Assembly (NCBI GenBank): GCA_905200545.1
Contig: CAJKKQ010000014.1
Coordinates: 3,510-67,509, forward strand
DNA length: 64,000 nt
DNA from: an uncultured Oscillibacter sp.
GTDB taxonomy: Bacteria > Bacillota > Clostridia > Oscillospirales > Oscillospiraceae
Direction of reading: 5' to 3'
The notes under the pieces are model-generated. The model saw nothing but the letters and a program-made list of their open reading frames with translations. It did no database searches and was not told the origin of the DNA. The stretch's first letter is position 1. Each line of letters opens with the position of its first letter. Position numbers and translations under genes: made by a program. Positions 36,474-44,839 of this stretch are shown here, one piece after another.

Positions 36474-37514
36474 TTACCGCAGGAAGATCCGCTTCCCGCC
36501 CCGGTACTCCCGCACCACACCGATGCGCTGGGCACTGGGGACGCAGCCTTGAAGCTCTTTGTACAGTGCCTCCGCGTCCGCCGGATCCACTGCCATCAGA
36601 AGACCGCCCGCAGTCTGGGGATCGTAGAGCACATCCTGCCGGCAAAGCTCCGTCTCTCCGGCGTCCACCCAGGGCTCTGCAAAGGAGCGGTTACGGTACA
36701 TGCCGGCAGCCAGAATCCCCATCCGGGCCAGCTCCACCGCCTCGGGAATCAGGTCGATATCCGCCACATGGAGTTCGATCTCCACGTCGCTGCCCTGAGC
36801 CATCTCACAGGAGTGGCCCAGCAGGCCGAAGCCCGTCACATCCGTGCAGGCGTGGACACGGTACTTCACCATGGCGTCCCGGGCGGCCTTGTTGAGGGTG
36901 GTCATCAGCTTCTGGGTCAAGGCAACGCCCTTCTCCGATGCCATCTCCGCTTTGGCGGCGGTAGTGATGACGCCGATGCCCAGCGGTTTGGTGAACAGCA
37001 GTACATCCCCCGGCTTCGCCCCGGAGTTGGTGAGCACATGGTCCGGATGGACAAAGCCCGTCACCGCCAGGCCGTACTTGGGTTCATCATCCAGGATGCT
37101 GTGGCCGCCGGTAATCAGGGCCCCTGCCTCGTAGACCTTGTCGTAGCCGCCCCGGAGCAGCTGATGAACCGTCTCCTTGGACATGGACTCGGGAACCGCC
37201 ATGATATTCAGGCACAGCTTGGGCTCGCCGCCCATGGCGTACACATCGCTCAATGCGTTGGTGGCGGCAATCTGTCCGAAGAGGTAGGGATCGTCGGCAA
37301 TGGGCGGAAAAAAGTCCACCGTCTGCACCAGCGCCAGATCGTCGCTGACCTTATATACTGACGCGTCGTCGCTCTTGTCAAATCCCACCAACAGATTGGG
37401 GTCCTCATGGACCCGGATGCCGTCCAGCAGCTGGGCCAGGACTCCCGCTCCCACCTTGGCGCCGCAGCCGGCGCACTTGGCAAGCTTTGTCAGCTTTACT
37501 TCATTTTCTGCCAT
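36474..37514 (-). CDS. selD: selenide, water dikinase
   Basis: It makes selenophosphate from selenide and ATP. The 346-residue protein has the active-site pair Cys17 and Lys20 (CAGCGAK) at the same numbering as E. coli SelD, so it is the Cys form with no internal UGA. Further motifs are DVYAMGG, GGHSI and TDVTGFGLLGH. SelD can feed Sec-tRNA, selenouridine or the selenium cofactor of molybdenum hydroxylases. Its position after yqeC and yqeB points to the last use. SelA, SelB and tRNA-Sec are not seen in this window. Confidence 0.96.
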   Translation of the reverse strand: MAENEVKLTKLAKCAGCGAKVGAGVLAQLLDGIRVHEDPNLLVGFDKSDDASVYKVSDDLALVQTVDFFPPIADDPYLFGQIAATNALSDVYAMGGEPKLCLNIMAVPESMSKETVHQLLRGGYDKVYEAGALITGGHSILDDEPKYGLAVTGFVHPDHVLTNSGAKPGDVLLFTKPLGIGVITTAAKAEMASEKGVALTQKLMTTLNKAARDAMVKYRVHACTDVTGFGLLGHSCEMAQGSDVEIELHVADIDLIPEAVELARMGILAAGMYRNRSFAEPWVDAGETELCRQDVLYDPQTAGGLLMAVDPADAEALYKELQGCVPSAQRIGVVREYRGGKRIFLR

Positions 37515-37541
37515 ACATTGTCCTTTCCGCCGCTCTTGCGG

Positions 37542-38342
37542 TCACGGTTTCTCTTCCAGTGCGCCTGTGAGATTCAAAATGGCCTCCAGCACGCCGCCGC
37601 CCACCGCCAGGGCCTTGTCGCTGGCGCAGTAGCAATGCTTGATCTCGCATCGGGGATCGATGTCTCCGGACTTCATCCCCTTGTGGACAGGCGTGCCGTC
37701 CGCCAGAATGCCCCGCAGGACGCCGTCCAGGGTGCAGACCATGGGCTCGCCGTTCACCGTGGCGGCTACGTCACCCATCTTCACCTGGGCGCCGATGTCC
37801 AGCAGCTGATGGAAGATCCCATCCGCCGGGGCCCGAAGCACCCGCTCTCCGGCAAAGCCGCCGATGAGCCCCGGGATGCCGGTGTTGGGGATGGCGCTCC
37901 CCTCATGGATCACCCGGCCCAGATAGTGGCCCCGCATGGTCTCCACCACCGCGTGGCAATCCACTCCGGCGGTGAAGCCGGGGCCCACGCCGATAACCAC
38001 CGGCGCGTCGGTGATCTTCGTGCCCAGGTTCCGCTTGGCCAGGATGGCATCCACCACCGCGTCAGGCCGCAGCACCGGGATGCACTTCCCCTCCGGATCC
38101 GCCAGAACCGGGATCACGCCCTCCTTCAGCAAAGCCAGAGCCTGCTTGGGGTTCTCTGCCTGCCGGGCCGTCACATCCTCCACCGTGGCCTCCCCGTGGA
38201 CGATGGCTTGGGAAAAGCACACCGTCCGCCGGATGGCAGTGGGAGCCGGGATCTCCGTCATCACCACCCGGATATGGGCCCGCCACAGCCGCAATGCCAC
38301 GCCGGTGGCCAGATCTCCGGCGCCGCGAATCACTACCAGCAT
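37542..38342 (-). CDS. yqeB: selenium-dependent molybdenum hydroxylase system protein YqeB (EF2563 family)
   Basis: The 266-residue protein begins with a Rossmann-like motif (VVIRGAGDLATGVALRLW) and has the conserved DCHAVVETMRGHYLGRVIHEGSA region, in pieces, with a His and Glu. This is the EF2563/YqeB family found only with SelD and selenium-dependent molybdenum hydroxylases. It is thought to help install or handle selenium on the Mo cofactor enzyme. The start overlaps the end of yqeC by 10 bp and selD follows by 27 bp, so all three form one operon. Confidence 0.9.
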   Translation of the reverse strand: MLVVIRGAGDLATGVALRLWRAHIRVVMTEIPAPTAIRRTVCFSQAIVHGEATVEDVTARQAENPKQALALLKEGVIPVLADPEGKCIPVLRPDAVVDAILAKRNLGTKITDAPVVIGVGPGFTAGVDCHAVVETMRGHYLGRVIHEGSAIPNTGIPGLIGGFAGERVLRAPADGIFHQLLDIGAQVKMGDVAATVNGEPMVCTLDGVLRGILADGTPVHKGMKSGDIDPRCEIKHCYCASDKALAVGGGVLEAILNLTGALEEKP

Positions 38343-39004
38343 AAGAAATACTCCTCTCTTTGCAGGCTGCCCGCCAGGACGGGCCGTTCCAACAGTCTTG
38401 CCAGCACCCGGGCGTTCTCCCGGGCCTGGGGCGTTTCCGCCTGATTCACATAGATCAGGCCTCCCAGCTTCTCCGCCCGGAGAACCGCCGCTTCCGTCCG
38501 GGGTGTTGCCTCTGCCGTCTCCGGAACTCCCGCCAGGGCCGCGTAGCGTTCCGGCCGGTGGGCAGCCCTGGCGATGGGCTGCCCAAACCCCGACGCCCCC
38601 ACCACACAGATCACCTGATTGGCTTCCGGCGGGATCACCGGCTCATGAGGGGCATGGGCTTTCAGAGGACGGCGGGCGGCACCGTCGGCCTCCGCCAGCA
38701 CATAGTCAAACATGGCGGCAAGCTGTGCCATGGGAAGCTCCGGTGCGGTGAGCTTCTCCGTTCCCGGCACCGGGGTCCCGGCACACACCAGCCGATGTTT
38801 CTCTCTCAGCATCTCCAGTTCCGCCGACGTTCGGGCACAGGGCAGATCCGGAAATGGCAGGATCTTCGTAGTGGTGCACACCAGCACGTGTTTCCCGTCT
38901 GCCGCCAATTCTCCACCCAAAGTCCGCAGCAGCGTGGTCTTGCCCCCACCGCCGATGACGGCGGTAACGCCGGGCCGGATATCCAACAGGCTCGCCAGTT
39001 CCAT
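38333..39004 (-). CDS. yqeC: selenium cofactor biosynthesis protein YqeC
   Basis: The 223-residue protein has a glycine-rich P-loop-like start (VIGGGGKTTLLRTLGGEL, residues ~16-33, Lys22). The motifs CTTTKILPFP and VLAEADGAARRPLKAHAPHEPVIPP are characteristic of YqeC, a putative selenium-dependent hydroxylase accessory ATPase. The ATG at 39004 has GGGGAGG upstream. It is the first gene of yqeC-yqeB-selD and has a clear promoter facing away from the Mo-cofactor genes. Confidence 0.9.
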   Translation of the reverse strand: MELASLLDIRPGVTAVIGGGGKTTLLRTLGGELAADGKHVLVCTTTKILPFPDLPCARTSAELEMLREKHRLVCAGTPVPGTEKLTAPELPMAQLAAMFDYVLAEADGAARRPLKAHAPHEPVIPPEANQVICVVGASGFGQPIARAAHRPERYAALAGVPETAEATPRTEAAVLRAEKLGGLIYVNQAETPQARENARVLARLLERPVLAGSLQREEYFLCW

Positions 39005-39036
39005 GCCGCCGCCTCCCCTTTCGTTCTTCTTTCCAT

Positions 39037-39065
39037 AGAATAGCACTTCCCCCTGCAAGCGTCAA
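39037..39065 (-). promoter_or_regulatory. promoter of yqeC-yqeB-selD
   Basis: On the minus strand TTGACG (39065-39060), a 17-bp spacer and TATTCT (39042-39037) lie 33 bp before the yqeC start. Confidence 0.65.
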
Positions 39066-39145
39066 GAACGCGGGTGTACCACCCCGTATTTCAAAAATCC
39101 TTCCGGGGTGCAACTGACGGTTGCTAAAATTTCAAGCCCGCTTGG

Positions 39146-39174
39146 TGGACATTTCTGTGGTTCTTTGGTACTCT
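39146..39174 (+). promoter_or_regulatory. promoter of the XRE membrane regulator
   Basis: TGGACA (39146-39151), a 17-bp spacer and TACTCT (39169-39174) lie 26 bp before the ATG. Confidence 0.5.
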
Positions 39175-39199
39175 GTGACCAGGAAAAGGAGGAGCAAGC

Positions 39200-40069
39200 A
39201 TGAGCCTTGGAAGCAACATCAGCCGTCTGCGGGCGGAAAAACACCTCTCACAAGGAGATCTGGCGGAAGCCTTGGACGTCTCCCGCCAGTCTGTCAGCAA
39301 GTGGGAGACAGACGGAAGCGTGCCGGATCTGGACAAGCTAGTAAAGCTGAGCCGGATATTCGGGGTGACGCTGGATGAGTTGGTCACCGGAACGCCACCG
39401 GAAAATTCGTCAGATGACACCACCGCTCCAGCAGCCGCAACCATCCAGCCACCGGCAACAGGCAATCTTCCGGGGCGGAAAGTCGCAGGCATCGTTCTGT
39501 TGTGTATGGCGTTTGTGACGGTGCTGGTGTGTACCGTGGCCGGCGGACTGCTGGAGGGGCTGATCCTCTGTACCCCTTTTCTATCCTGCGGTGTCATCTG
39601 TTTTCTGGCCAAAAAACGTCCGGGTCTCTGGTGCGCCTGGGCCGTGTATCTCCTTGTGGAGGTCTATCTCCGCTGGGCCACCGGCATCACCTGGCAGCTG
39701 ACTTTGTTCACCCTGTCCTTCACACCGGAACAAAACTATATCCGCCTTCTGATCGCCTGGATTCAACTGATGGTGATGCTGGTGATGTTCCTGGTGACCA
39801 TCCGTGCGTTCCGCCGTGTCCGCGTGGAACCCAGAGGCCGGAATGTCGTGTATCTCATCTGCGGGTGGGCGGCCCTGATTCTGCTGAACGCTCTGAAAAA
39901 CCGGCTCTATACCCATCTGTATCAAATTCCGGAGTTCAGTTTCAGCCTGGGTCTGCGTCTGCTGCCACAGGCCGTGGATGTGCTGTTTCTGGTATTTTTC
40001 ACCGCTTTGCTGACAGTTACCATATGCACCATCCGCACACGAATCGCCGATACCAAGGGGACGCCGTAA
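39200..40069 (+). CDS. XRE-family regulator with C-terminal membrane domain
   Basis: The 289-residue protein has an N-terminal Cro/CI HTH (ISRLRAEKHLSQGDLAEALDVSRQSVSKWETDG, in pieces, residues ~6-38). A linker with Pro/Ala/Thr follows, and then about five hydrophobic segments from residue ~95. Such HTH-membrane fusions are common in Firmicutes and may respond to envelope state. It sits between the selenium operon and moaA and has its own promoter and terminator. Control of the neighbours cannot be shown from sequence. Confidence 0.85.
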   Translation: MSLGSNISRLRAEKHLSQGDLAEALDVSRQSVSKWETDGSVPDLDKLVKLSRIFGVTLDELVTGTPPENSSDDTTAPAAATIQPPATGNLPGRKVAGIVLLCMAFVTVLVCTVAGGLLEGLILCTPFLSCGVICFLAKKRPGLWCAWAVYLLVEVYLRWATGITWQLTLFTLSFTPEQNYIRLLIAWIQLMVMLVMFLVTIRAFRRVRVEPRGRNVVYLICGWAALILLNALKNRLYTHLYQIPEFSFSLGLRLLPQAVDVLFLVFFTALLTVTICTIRTRIADTKGTP

Positions 40070-40085
40070 GGCGTCCCCTTTTTCT
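40055..40085 (+). terminator. intrinsic terminator enclosing the stop codon
   Basis: A perfect 11-bp stem AAGGGGACGCC/GGCGTCCCCTT (40055-40065 with 40070-40080) is followed by TTTC. The TAA stop lies in its loop. Confidence 0.85.
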
Positions 40086-40112
40086 TGACTTTTCCCAGGA
40101 AACCTCTATAAT
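40085..40112 (+). promoter_or_regulatory. promoter of the moaA operon
   Basis: TTGACT (40085-40090), a 16-bp spacer and a perfect TATAAT (40107-40112) are found. The predicted start is near 40119, just before the dyad at 40124-40147. Confidence 0.75.
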
Positions 40113-40123
40113 AATAGCAGCAC

Positions 40124-40147
40124 CGTTTACCTAACTTGAGTATCACG
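40124..40147 (+). promoter_or_regulatory. ModE-like 24-bp dyad before moaA
   Basis: A 24-bp element begins CGTTTAC and ends GTATCACG, with an 9-bp centre. It lies between the start site and the ribosome binding site of moaA. It matches 17 of 24 positions of the element before modA (43101-43124). Spacing and ends resemble E. coli ModE boxes (CGTTAT...ATAACG), so Mo-dependent repression is suggested. Confidence 0.5.
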
Positions 40148-40160
40148 ATAGGAGGACGCC

Positions 40161-41105
40161 ATGCTGGATGGGTGCGGACGGACAATCGATTACCTGCGGC
40201 TGAGCGTCACCGACCTTTGCAACTACCGCTGCCGCTACTGCATGCCTCTAGAGGGCGTTGCAAAGCGGGATCACCGGGACATGCTCTCTCTGGAGGAGCT
40301 TGCCGAAATTGCAGAAGCTTGTGTGCGCTGCGGTGTAAAGAAAATTCGCTTAACGGGTGGAGAGCCTCTGGTACGCCGGGGAATCGTGGAACTATGCCGC
40401 CAGCTGCGTGCCATCCCTGGACTGGAGGAACTGTGCCTCACCACCAACGGCTCCCTTTTGCCCCATCTGGCAGCCCCGCTGCGGGAAGCCGGACTGGATC
40501 GATTGAACATCAGCCTGGACACCCTGCGGCCGGATCGCTTCTCAGAGATGACCCGGCTAGGGAGCCTTTCGGAAGTTCTCTCCGGTATCCGGGCAGCGGA
40601 GAACGCCGGGTTCCGGGATCTGAAATTCGACACCGTTCTCATCGGCGGCTTCAACGACGATGAGATCGGGGATTTTGTAAACCTCACCCGGGAGCGCCCC
40701 TGGGAGGTGCGGTTCATTGAGCTGATGCCCATGGGCCCCTGTGCCGCATGGGACAAGTCCTGTTTTCTCCCCGGAGATACTGTTCTGAAAAGGATACCCG
40801 CTTTACAGCAGATTGCATCCAGAGGCGTGGCCCGGCGGTATCAGCTACCGGGAGCCGTGGGTACCGTGGGACTGATCTCCCCGGTGAATCACGACTTCTG
40901 TGCCCAGTGCCGCCGCATTCGGGTAACGGCGGACGGCAAGCTGAAAGGATGTCTCCACAGCCGTGAAGAAATCAATTTGCGGGGAATCCACGGCCCGGCA
41001 CTGGAGGACGCCATCCGCCAGGGGATCCTCCACAAGCCGGAGCGCCATCATCTGGCGGAGCGCCGGAGCGATACCCCCCGCAACATGAATCAAATTGGAG
41101 GCTGA
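40161..41105 (+). CDS. moaA: GTP 3',8-cyclase
   Basis: This is the radical SAM enzyme of the first molybdopterin step. The N-terminal cluster motif is C20-x3-C24-x2-C27 (CNYRCRYC). The C-terminal substrate-binding cluster is C247-x2-C250-x13-C264 (CAQC...KGC). The protein ends in the double glycine needed in the active site (NQIGG). Length 314 is normal. It heads a coupled run moaA-moaC-MOSC-moeA-like with intergenic gaps of a few bases or overlaps. Confidence 0.97.
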   Translation: MLDGCGRTIDYLRLSVTDLCNYRCRYCMPLEGVAKRDHRDMLSLEELAEIAEACVRCGVKKIRLTGGEPLVRRGIVELCRQLRAIPGLEELCLTTNGSLLPHLAAPLREAGLDRLNISLDTLRPDRFSEMTRLGSLSEVLSGIRAAENAGFRDLKFDTVLIGGFNDDEIGDFVNLTRERPWEVRFIELMPMGPCAAWDKSCFLPGDTVLKRIPALQQIASRGVARRYQLPGAVGTVGLISPVNHDFCAQCRRIRVTADGKLKGCLHSREEINLRGIHGPALEDAIRQGILHKPERHHLAERRSDTPRNMNQIGG

Positions 41106-41108
41106 ACC

Positions 41109-41588
41109 GTGAGCGAGCTGACCCATTTCAATGAACAGGGCCGGGCAAAGATGGTGGACGTGACGGACAAGGCCGTCACCCACCGCACCGCTGTGGCCGC
41201 CGGGGAGATCCATATGGCTTCCGAGACCCTGCAAAAAATCAAGGACGGCACCATGAAAAAGGGCGATGTTCTCTCTGTCGCCCAGGTGGCGGGCATCCAG
41301 GCCGCCAAGCACAACTGGGAGCTGATCCCCATGTGCCACCCTCTCCCCCTTACCGGCATTGACATCACCTTCGCCCTGTCGGATGATCCCTGCATGGTGG
41401 AGATCCGTGCTACCGTCACCTGCACCGGCGTCACCGGCGTGGAGATGGAGGCCCTCACCGCAGTGTCAGTGGCGGCTCTGACCATCTATGACATGTGCAA
41501 GGCCGTCCAGAAGGACATGCGCATCACCAATATCCGCCTGCTGGAAAAATGCGGCGGCAAAAGCGGAGACTACAAAATAAAGGAGTGA
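41109..41588 (+). CDS. moaC: cyclic pyranopterin monophosphate synthase
   Basis: MoaC converts the MoaA product to cyclic pyranopterin monophosphate. The 159-residue protein has the expected motifs [26 protein letters not shown] and [26 protein letters not shown], in pieces, with the conserved His and Lys residues. It starts 3 bp after moaA. Confidence 0.97.
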   Translation: MSELTHFNEQGRAKMVDVTDKAVTHRTAVAAGEIHMASETLQKIKDGTMKKGDVLSVAQVAGIQAAKHNWELIPMCHPLPLTGIDITFALSDDPCMVEIRATVTCTGVTGVEMEALTAVSVAALTIYDMCKAVQKDMRITNIRLLEKCGGKSGDYKIKE

Positions 41589-41593
41589 GCCAC

Positions 41594-42037
41594 TTGGCCA
41601 CTGTCGTATCCGTCAATATCAGCGAAAAAAAGGGGATTATCAAGCATCCCGTTCCGGAAATCCAGCTGAAACTGCGTCACGGCATCGTGGGAGACGCCCA
41701 CGCCGGAGACTGGCACCGGCAGATCTCCCTCCTGGCAGAGGAGAGCGTGGACACCATGCGTGCCGCCTGCCCTATCCCTCTGGACGTGGGGATCTTTGCC
41801 GAAAACATCAATACCCGGGGTATCGACCTGAAATCTCTGCCCATCGGCACCCATCTGCGTATTGGGGAGACGGAGGTGGAGGTGACCCAGATCGGTAAGG
41901 AGTGCCACAGCGACTGCGCCATCAAGAAGGCGGTGGGCAAGTGCGTCATGCCCACAGAGGGCATCTTTGCCGTGGTGGTGAAAGAAGGCACCGTCCGGGC
42001 CGGAGACGAAATTGAAATCCTGGAGGCGGAGAAATGA
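41594..42037 (+). CDS. MOSC domain protein
   Basis: The 147-residue protein is a compact MOSC domain: VVSVNISEKKGIIKHPV, HGIVGDAHAGDWHRQISLL, and the conserved cysteine near the end of the fold in KECHSDCAIKK. MOSC proteins bind sulfur or Mo cofactor and act as sulfur carriers or reductases. Here it fits a cofactor-handling or sulfuration role beside moaC. Start is a TTG at 41594 with AAAGGAG eight bases upstream. It overlaps the next gene by 4 bp. Confidence 0.88.
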   Translation: MATVVSVNISEKKGIIKHPVPEIQLKLRHGIVGDAHAGDWHRQISLLAEESVDTMRAACPIPLDVGIFAENINTRGIDLKSLPIGTHLRIGETEVEVTQIGKECHSDCAIKKAVGKCVMPTEGIFAVVVKEGTVRAGDEIEILEAEK

Positions 42038-43053
42038 AACTCATCAAAACCGAGGATGCCGTGGGCCATGTGCTCTGCCACGACCTCACCCAAATTATCA
42101 AAGATCAGTACAAGGACGCCCGGTTCCGCAAGGGCCATGTGGTGACACAGGAGGATATCCCGGTGCTGCTCTCCATGGGCAAGGAGCACCTGTACGTCTG
42201 GGAGATGACGCCGGGAATGCTCCACGAAAATGACGCTGCCGAGCGGCTGTATGCCCTGTGCGTGGGCGACCACATGGACCGCAGCGAGGTGAAAGAGGGC
42301 AAGATCGAGCTGAAAGCCGCCTGTGACGGCTTGTTTCGGGTAAATTCCGAAAAGCTGATGGCCGTCAATTCCATTGAGGACATCATGATCGCCACCCGGA
42401 AGGGCGGAACCGCCGTCCGCAAGGGCGACAAGCTGGCAGGCATGCGGGTGATCCCCCTCATCATCCCGGAGGAGAAGCTGCAAGCGGCGGAGCAGGCCGC
42501 CGGGTACACGCCCCTGCTGGAGCTCAAGCCCTGGGTACGGCGCACTGCTGCCATCGTGGCTACCGGCAGTGAGGTGAAAAAGGGTCTCATTCAGGATACC
42601 TTCACCCCGGTGGTGAAGGACAAGCTTGCATTTTACGGCATCGAGACCCTCTCTGTCTCCTACTCCGGCGACGGGGTGGAAAACGTGGCAAATGCCATTG
42701 CGGAAGCCCGGGCCACCGGCGCCGATGTGATCCTCTGCACCGGGGGCATGAGCGTGGATCCCGATGACAACACTCCCGGTGGTATCAAGGAAAGCGGGGC
42801 AAAGATCATCACCTACGGCGCTCCGGTACTGCCCGGCGCTATGTTCCTGCTGGGCTACTACGACGACGGTACCCCTGTCATGGGCCTCCCCGGCTGCGTC
42901 ATGTACGCCGGCGCCACCATCTTCGATCTGGTGCTGCCCTTTGTAGCAGCGGATGTGCCGGTGACCCGGCAACAGATCGTGGCTCTGGGCGAGGGCGGGC
43001 TGTGCCTGGGATGCAAGCCCTGCCACTGGCCGGAGTGCCCCTTCGGAAAATAA
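42034..43053 (+). CDS. MoeA-like molybdopterin-binding protein with Cys-rich tail
   Basis: The 339-residue protein has an N-terminal MoeA-like region and a molybdopterin-binding domain (AAIVATGSEV, VILCTGGMSVDPDDNTPGG, VMGLPGCVMYAG). MoeA inserts molybdate into the pterin. This protein is shorter than typical MoeA (~400 residues) and ends with a cluster of four cysteines and a histidine (CLGCKPCHWPECPFGK), which could bind metal. It may be a specialised insertion or delivery protein for selenium-dependent hydroxylases; that role is inferred from its neighbours. Confidence 0.85.
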   Translation: MKLIKTEDAVGHVLCHDLTQIIKDQYKDARFRKGHVVTQEDIPVLLSMGKEHLYVWEMTPGMLHENDAAERLYALCVGDHMDRSEVKEGKIELKAACDGLFRVNSEKLMAVNSIEDIMIATRKGGTAVRKGDKLAGMRVIPLIIPEEKLQAAEQAAGYTPLLELKPWVRRTAAIVATGSEVKKGLIQDTFTPVVKDKLAFYGIETLSVSYSGDGVENVANAIAEARATGADVILCTGGMSVDPDDNTPGGIKESGAKIITYGAPVLPGAMFLLGYYDDGTPVMGLPGCVMYAGATIFDLVLPFVAADVPVTRQQIVALGEGGLCLGCKPCHWPECPFGK

Positions 43054-43062
43054 AGTGCGTTT

Positions 43063-43090
43063 GATATGCGCCGTATCTGCGGCGCATATC
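43063..43090. repeat. inverted repeat between the moeA-like gene and modA
   Basis: A perfect 11-bp inverted repeat GATATGCGCCG/CGGCGCATATC (43063-43073 with 43080-43090) has a 6-nt loop. No T-run follows, so it may be a partial terminator, an mRNA-stabilising hairpin or an operator. Confidence 0.6.
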
Positions 43091-43100
43091 GTTCCCGCAT

Positions 43101-43124
43101 CGTTATTCTCAAGTGAATATCACG
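43101..43124 (+). promoter_or_regulatory. ModE-like 24-bp dyad before modA
   Basis: A 24-bp element begins CGTTATT and ends AATATCACG, so the two ends form an imperfect dyad. It has the same length and end sequences as the element before moaA, with 17 of 24 identical positions (for example TATCACG at the right end). It lies 65 bp before the modA start. Confidence 0.5.
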
Positions 43125-43188
43125 TTAGTTCAACACCGCCCTTGCATTGGCGGACAGAACATATTATCATCAGAAAGGAAGATCCCCC

Positions 43189-44040
43189 ATGAAAAAAGCG
43201 CTGTCTTTACTGCTGGCCCTGTCCATGGTACTGGCCCTCACCGCCTGCGGATCCTCTGCACAGGAGGAAACCACGGAGCCTGCCGAAAAAGAGACCCAGG
43301 AGACCGCAGAGCCTGTGGAGCTGTATGTCTTCGCCGCCGCCTCCCTGGAAGAATCCCTGAACCAGGCCATTGCTGCCTATGAAGCGGCCAATGAGGGCGT
43401 TACCATTGTGCCCACCTATGACTCCTCCGGCACCCTGAAGACCCAGATCCAGGAGGGAGCCGACTGCGATGTTTTCATCTCCGCCGCTCCCAAGCAGATG
43501 AACCAGCTGGATGCCCAGGGCGGTGAGGAGAATACCGAGGGGTTGGACTTCGTAGACAGCGCCACACGGCTGGATCTGCTGGAAAACAAAGTAACGCTGG
43601 CAGTTCCCGAGGGGAATCCCAAGGGGATCGAAACCTTTGACCAACTTGCGGAACTGCTCCAAAGCGGTGATGTGATGCTGGCCATGGGCAACAGCGACGT
43701 CCCCGTAGGCCAGTACACCCAGAAGATCTTTGCCTACTACGGGATCGATGAAGCCGCCATTGCTGGCTGCATTACATACGGCTCCAACGTCAAGGAGGTC
43801 ACCACTCAGGTAAGCGAAGGGGCAGTGGACTGCGGCATCATCTACGCCACCGACGCATTCTCCGCCGGCCTGACCGTGGTGGACGAAGCCACCGCCGACA
43901 TGTGCGGCCAAGTGATCTATCCTGCCGCCGTCATGAAGAACAGCGCCAATCCCGAGGCCGCCAAGGCGTTCCTGGACTTCCTCTCCACGGATGAGGCCCT
44001 TGCCTGTTTTGAGGCCGTGGGCTTCTCTCCCCTGGTCTGA
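43189..44040 (+). CDS. modA: molybdate ABC transporter substrate-binding lipoprotein
   Basis: The 283-residue protein has a lipoprotein signal peptide with lipobox LTAC (Cys at about residue 20), a Glu/Thr-rich linker and a type-II binding fold. The ModA motifs are LYVFAAASLEESLNQ, PTYDSSGTLKTQI, DVFISAAPKQM and the GIIYATDA strand. It captures molybdate or tungstate outside the cell. It comes before modB with a 118-bp gap that contains a strong hairpin. Confidence 0.95.
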   Translation: MKKALSLLLALSMVLALTACGSSAQEETTEPAEKETQETAEPVELYVFAAASLEESLNQAIAAYEAANEGVTIVPTYDSSGTLKTQIQEGADCDVFISAAPKQMNQLDAQGGEENTEGLDFVDSATRLDLLENKVTLAVPEGNPKGIETFDQLAELLQSGDVMLAMGNSDVPVGQYTQKIFAYYGIDEAAIAGCITYGSNVKEVTTQVSEGAVDCGIIYATDAFSAGLTVVDEATADMCGQVIYPAAVMKNSANPEAAKAFLDFLSTDEALACFEAVGFSPLV

Positions 44041-44067
44041 GCCGCGGAATCCTAAACCTGCGTAATG

Positions 44068-44102
44068 ACCGGGGAGCGGACACATCCTGTCCGCTCCCCG
44101 GT
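44068..44102 (+). repeat. strong intercistronic hairpin between modA and modB
   Basis: A perfect 15-bp GC-rich stem ACCGGGGAGCGGACA/TGTCCGCTCCCCGGT (44068-44082 with 44088-44102) has a 5-nt loop and no T-run. It could shield the modA mRNA 3' end and give more binding protein than permease. Confidence 0.7.
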
Positions 44103-44158
44103 TCTCCGCATTGCTTTGCTAGGCAATCTTTCCCATTCCCTCTCAGGAGGTTCTGCGT

Positions 44159-44839
44159 ATGGACTGGTATCCCCTTTACAATTCGCTGCGTATCGCCGCC
44201 ATCTCTACGGTGGCTGTGTTCTTCCTGGGCATTTTTACGGCCTACTATATTGCCAAGCTTCCCCGTCTGGTAAAAGGCGTACTGGATGTGGTGCTGACGC
44301 TTCCGCTGGTACTGCCCCCCACAGTGGTAGGCTGGCTGCTGCTGATCCTGTTGGGGCCCAAGCGCCCCCTTGGTGCCTGGGTGCTGGAAACCTTCGACAT
44401 CAAACTGGTGATGACCTGGTGGTCTGCTATCTTTGCCACCGTGGTGGTGGCCTTTCCCCTGATGTACCGCACTGCCCGGGGCGCCTTTGAGAGTTTTGAC
44501 CATACATTGGCGGAGGCCGGGCAAACCCTTGGCCTCTCCAATACCTATATCTTCTGGCGTATCCGGATGCCGGTGTGCCGCCAGGGCATCCTGGCAGGGA
44601 CGGTGCTGGCCTTTGCCCGGGCCCTGGGCGAGTATGGAGCCACCTCCATGATCGCCGGATACACCCCCGGACGTACCGCCACCATCTCCACTACCGTCTA
44701 CCAACTCTGGCGCACCAACGACGACGCCGGCGCTCTGCGCTGGGTGCTGGTGAACATCGCCATCTCCGCCGTCTTTTTGCTGACGGTCAATCTGTTGGAA
44801 AGCCGACAAAAGCGGAATGGAAAGGAGGTACGGGCCTGA
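44159..44839 (+). CDS. modB: molybdate ABC transporter permease
   Basis: The 226-residue integral membrane protein has about five to six helices and the EAA loop (AEAGQTLGLSNTYIFWRIRMP) that contacts the ATPase. ALGEYGATSMIAGYTPGRTATISTTVY is typical of ModB, in pieces. Its stop overlaps the modC start by one base (TGATG), indicating coupling. Confidence 0.95.
   Translation: MDWYPLYNSLRIAAISTVAVFFLGIFTAYYIAKLPRLVKGVLDVVLTLPLVLPPTVVGWLLLILLGPKRPLGAWVLETFDIKLVMTWWSAIFATVVVAFPLMYRTARGAFESFDHTLAEAGQTLGLSNTYIFWRIRMPVCRQGILAGTVLAFARALGEYGATSMIAGYTPGRTATISTTVYQLWRTNDDAGALRWVLVNIAISAVFLLTVNLLESRQKRNGKEVRA

Noticed and set aside
36474..37514. Selenocysteine form of SelD
   Set aside because: Residue 17 is a normal cysteine codon and the frame has no internal UGA.
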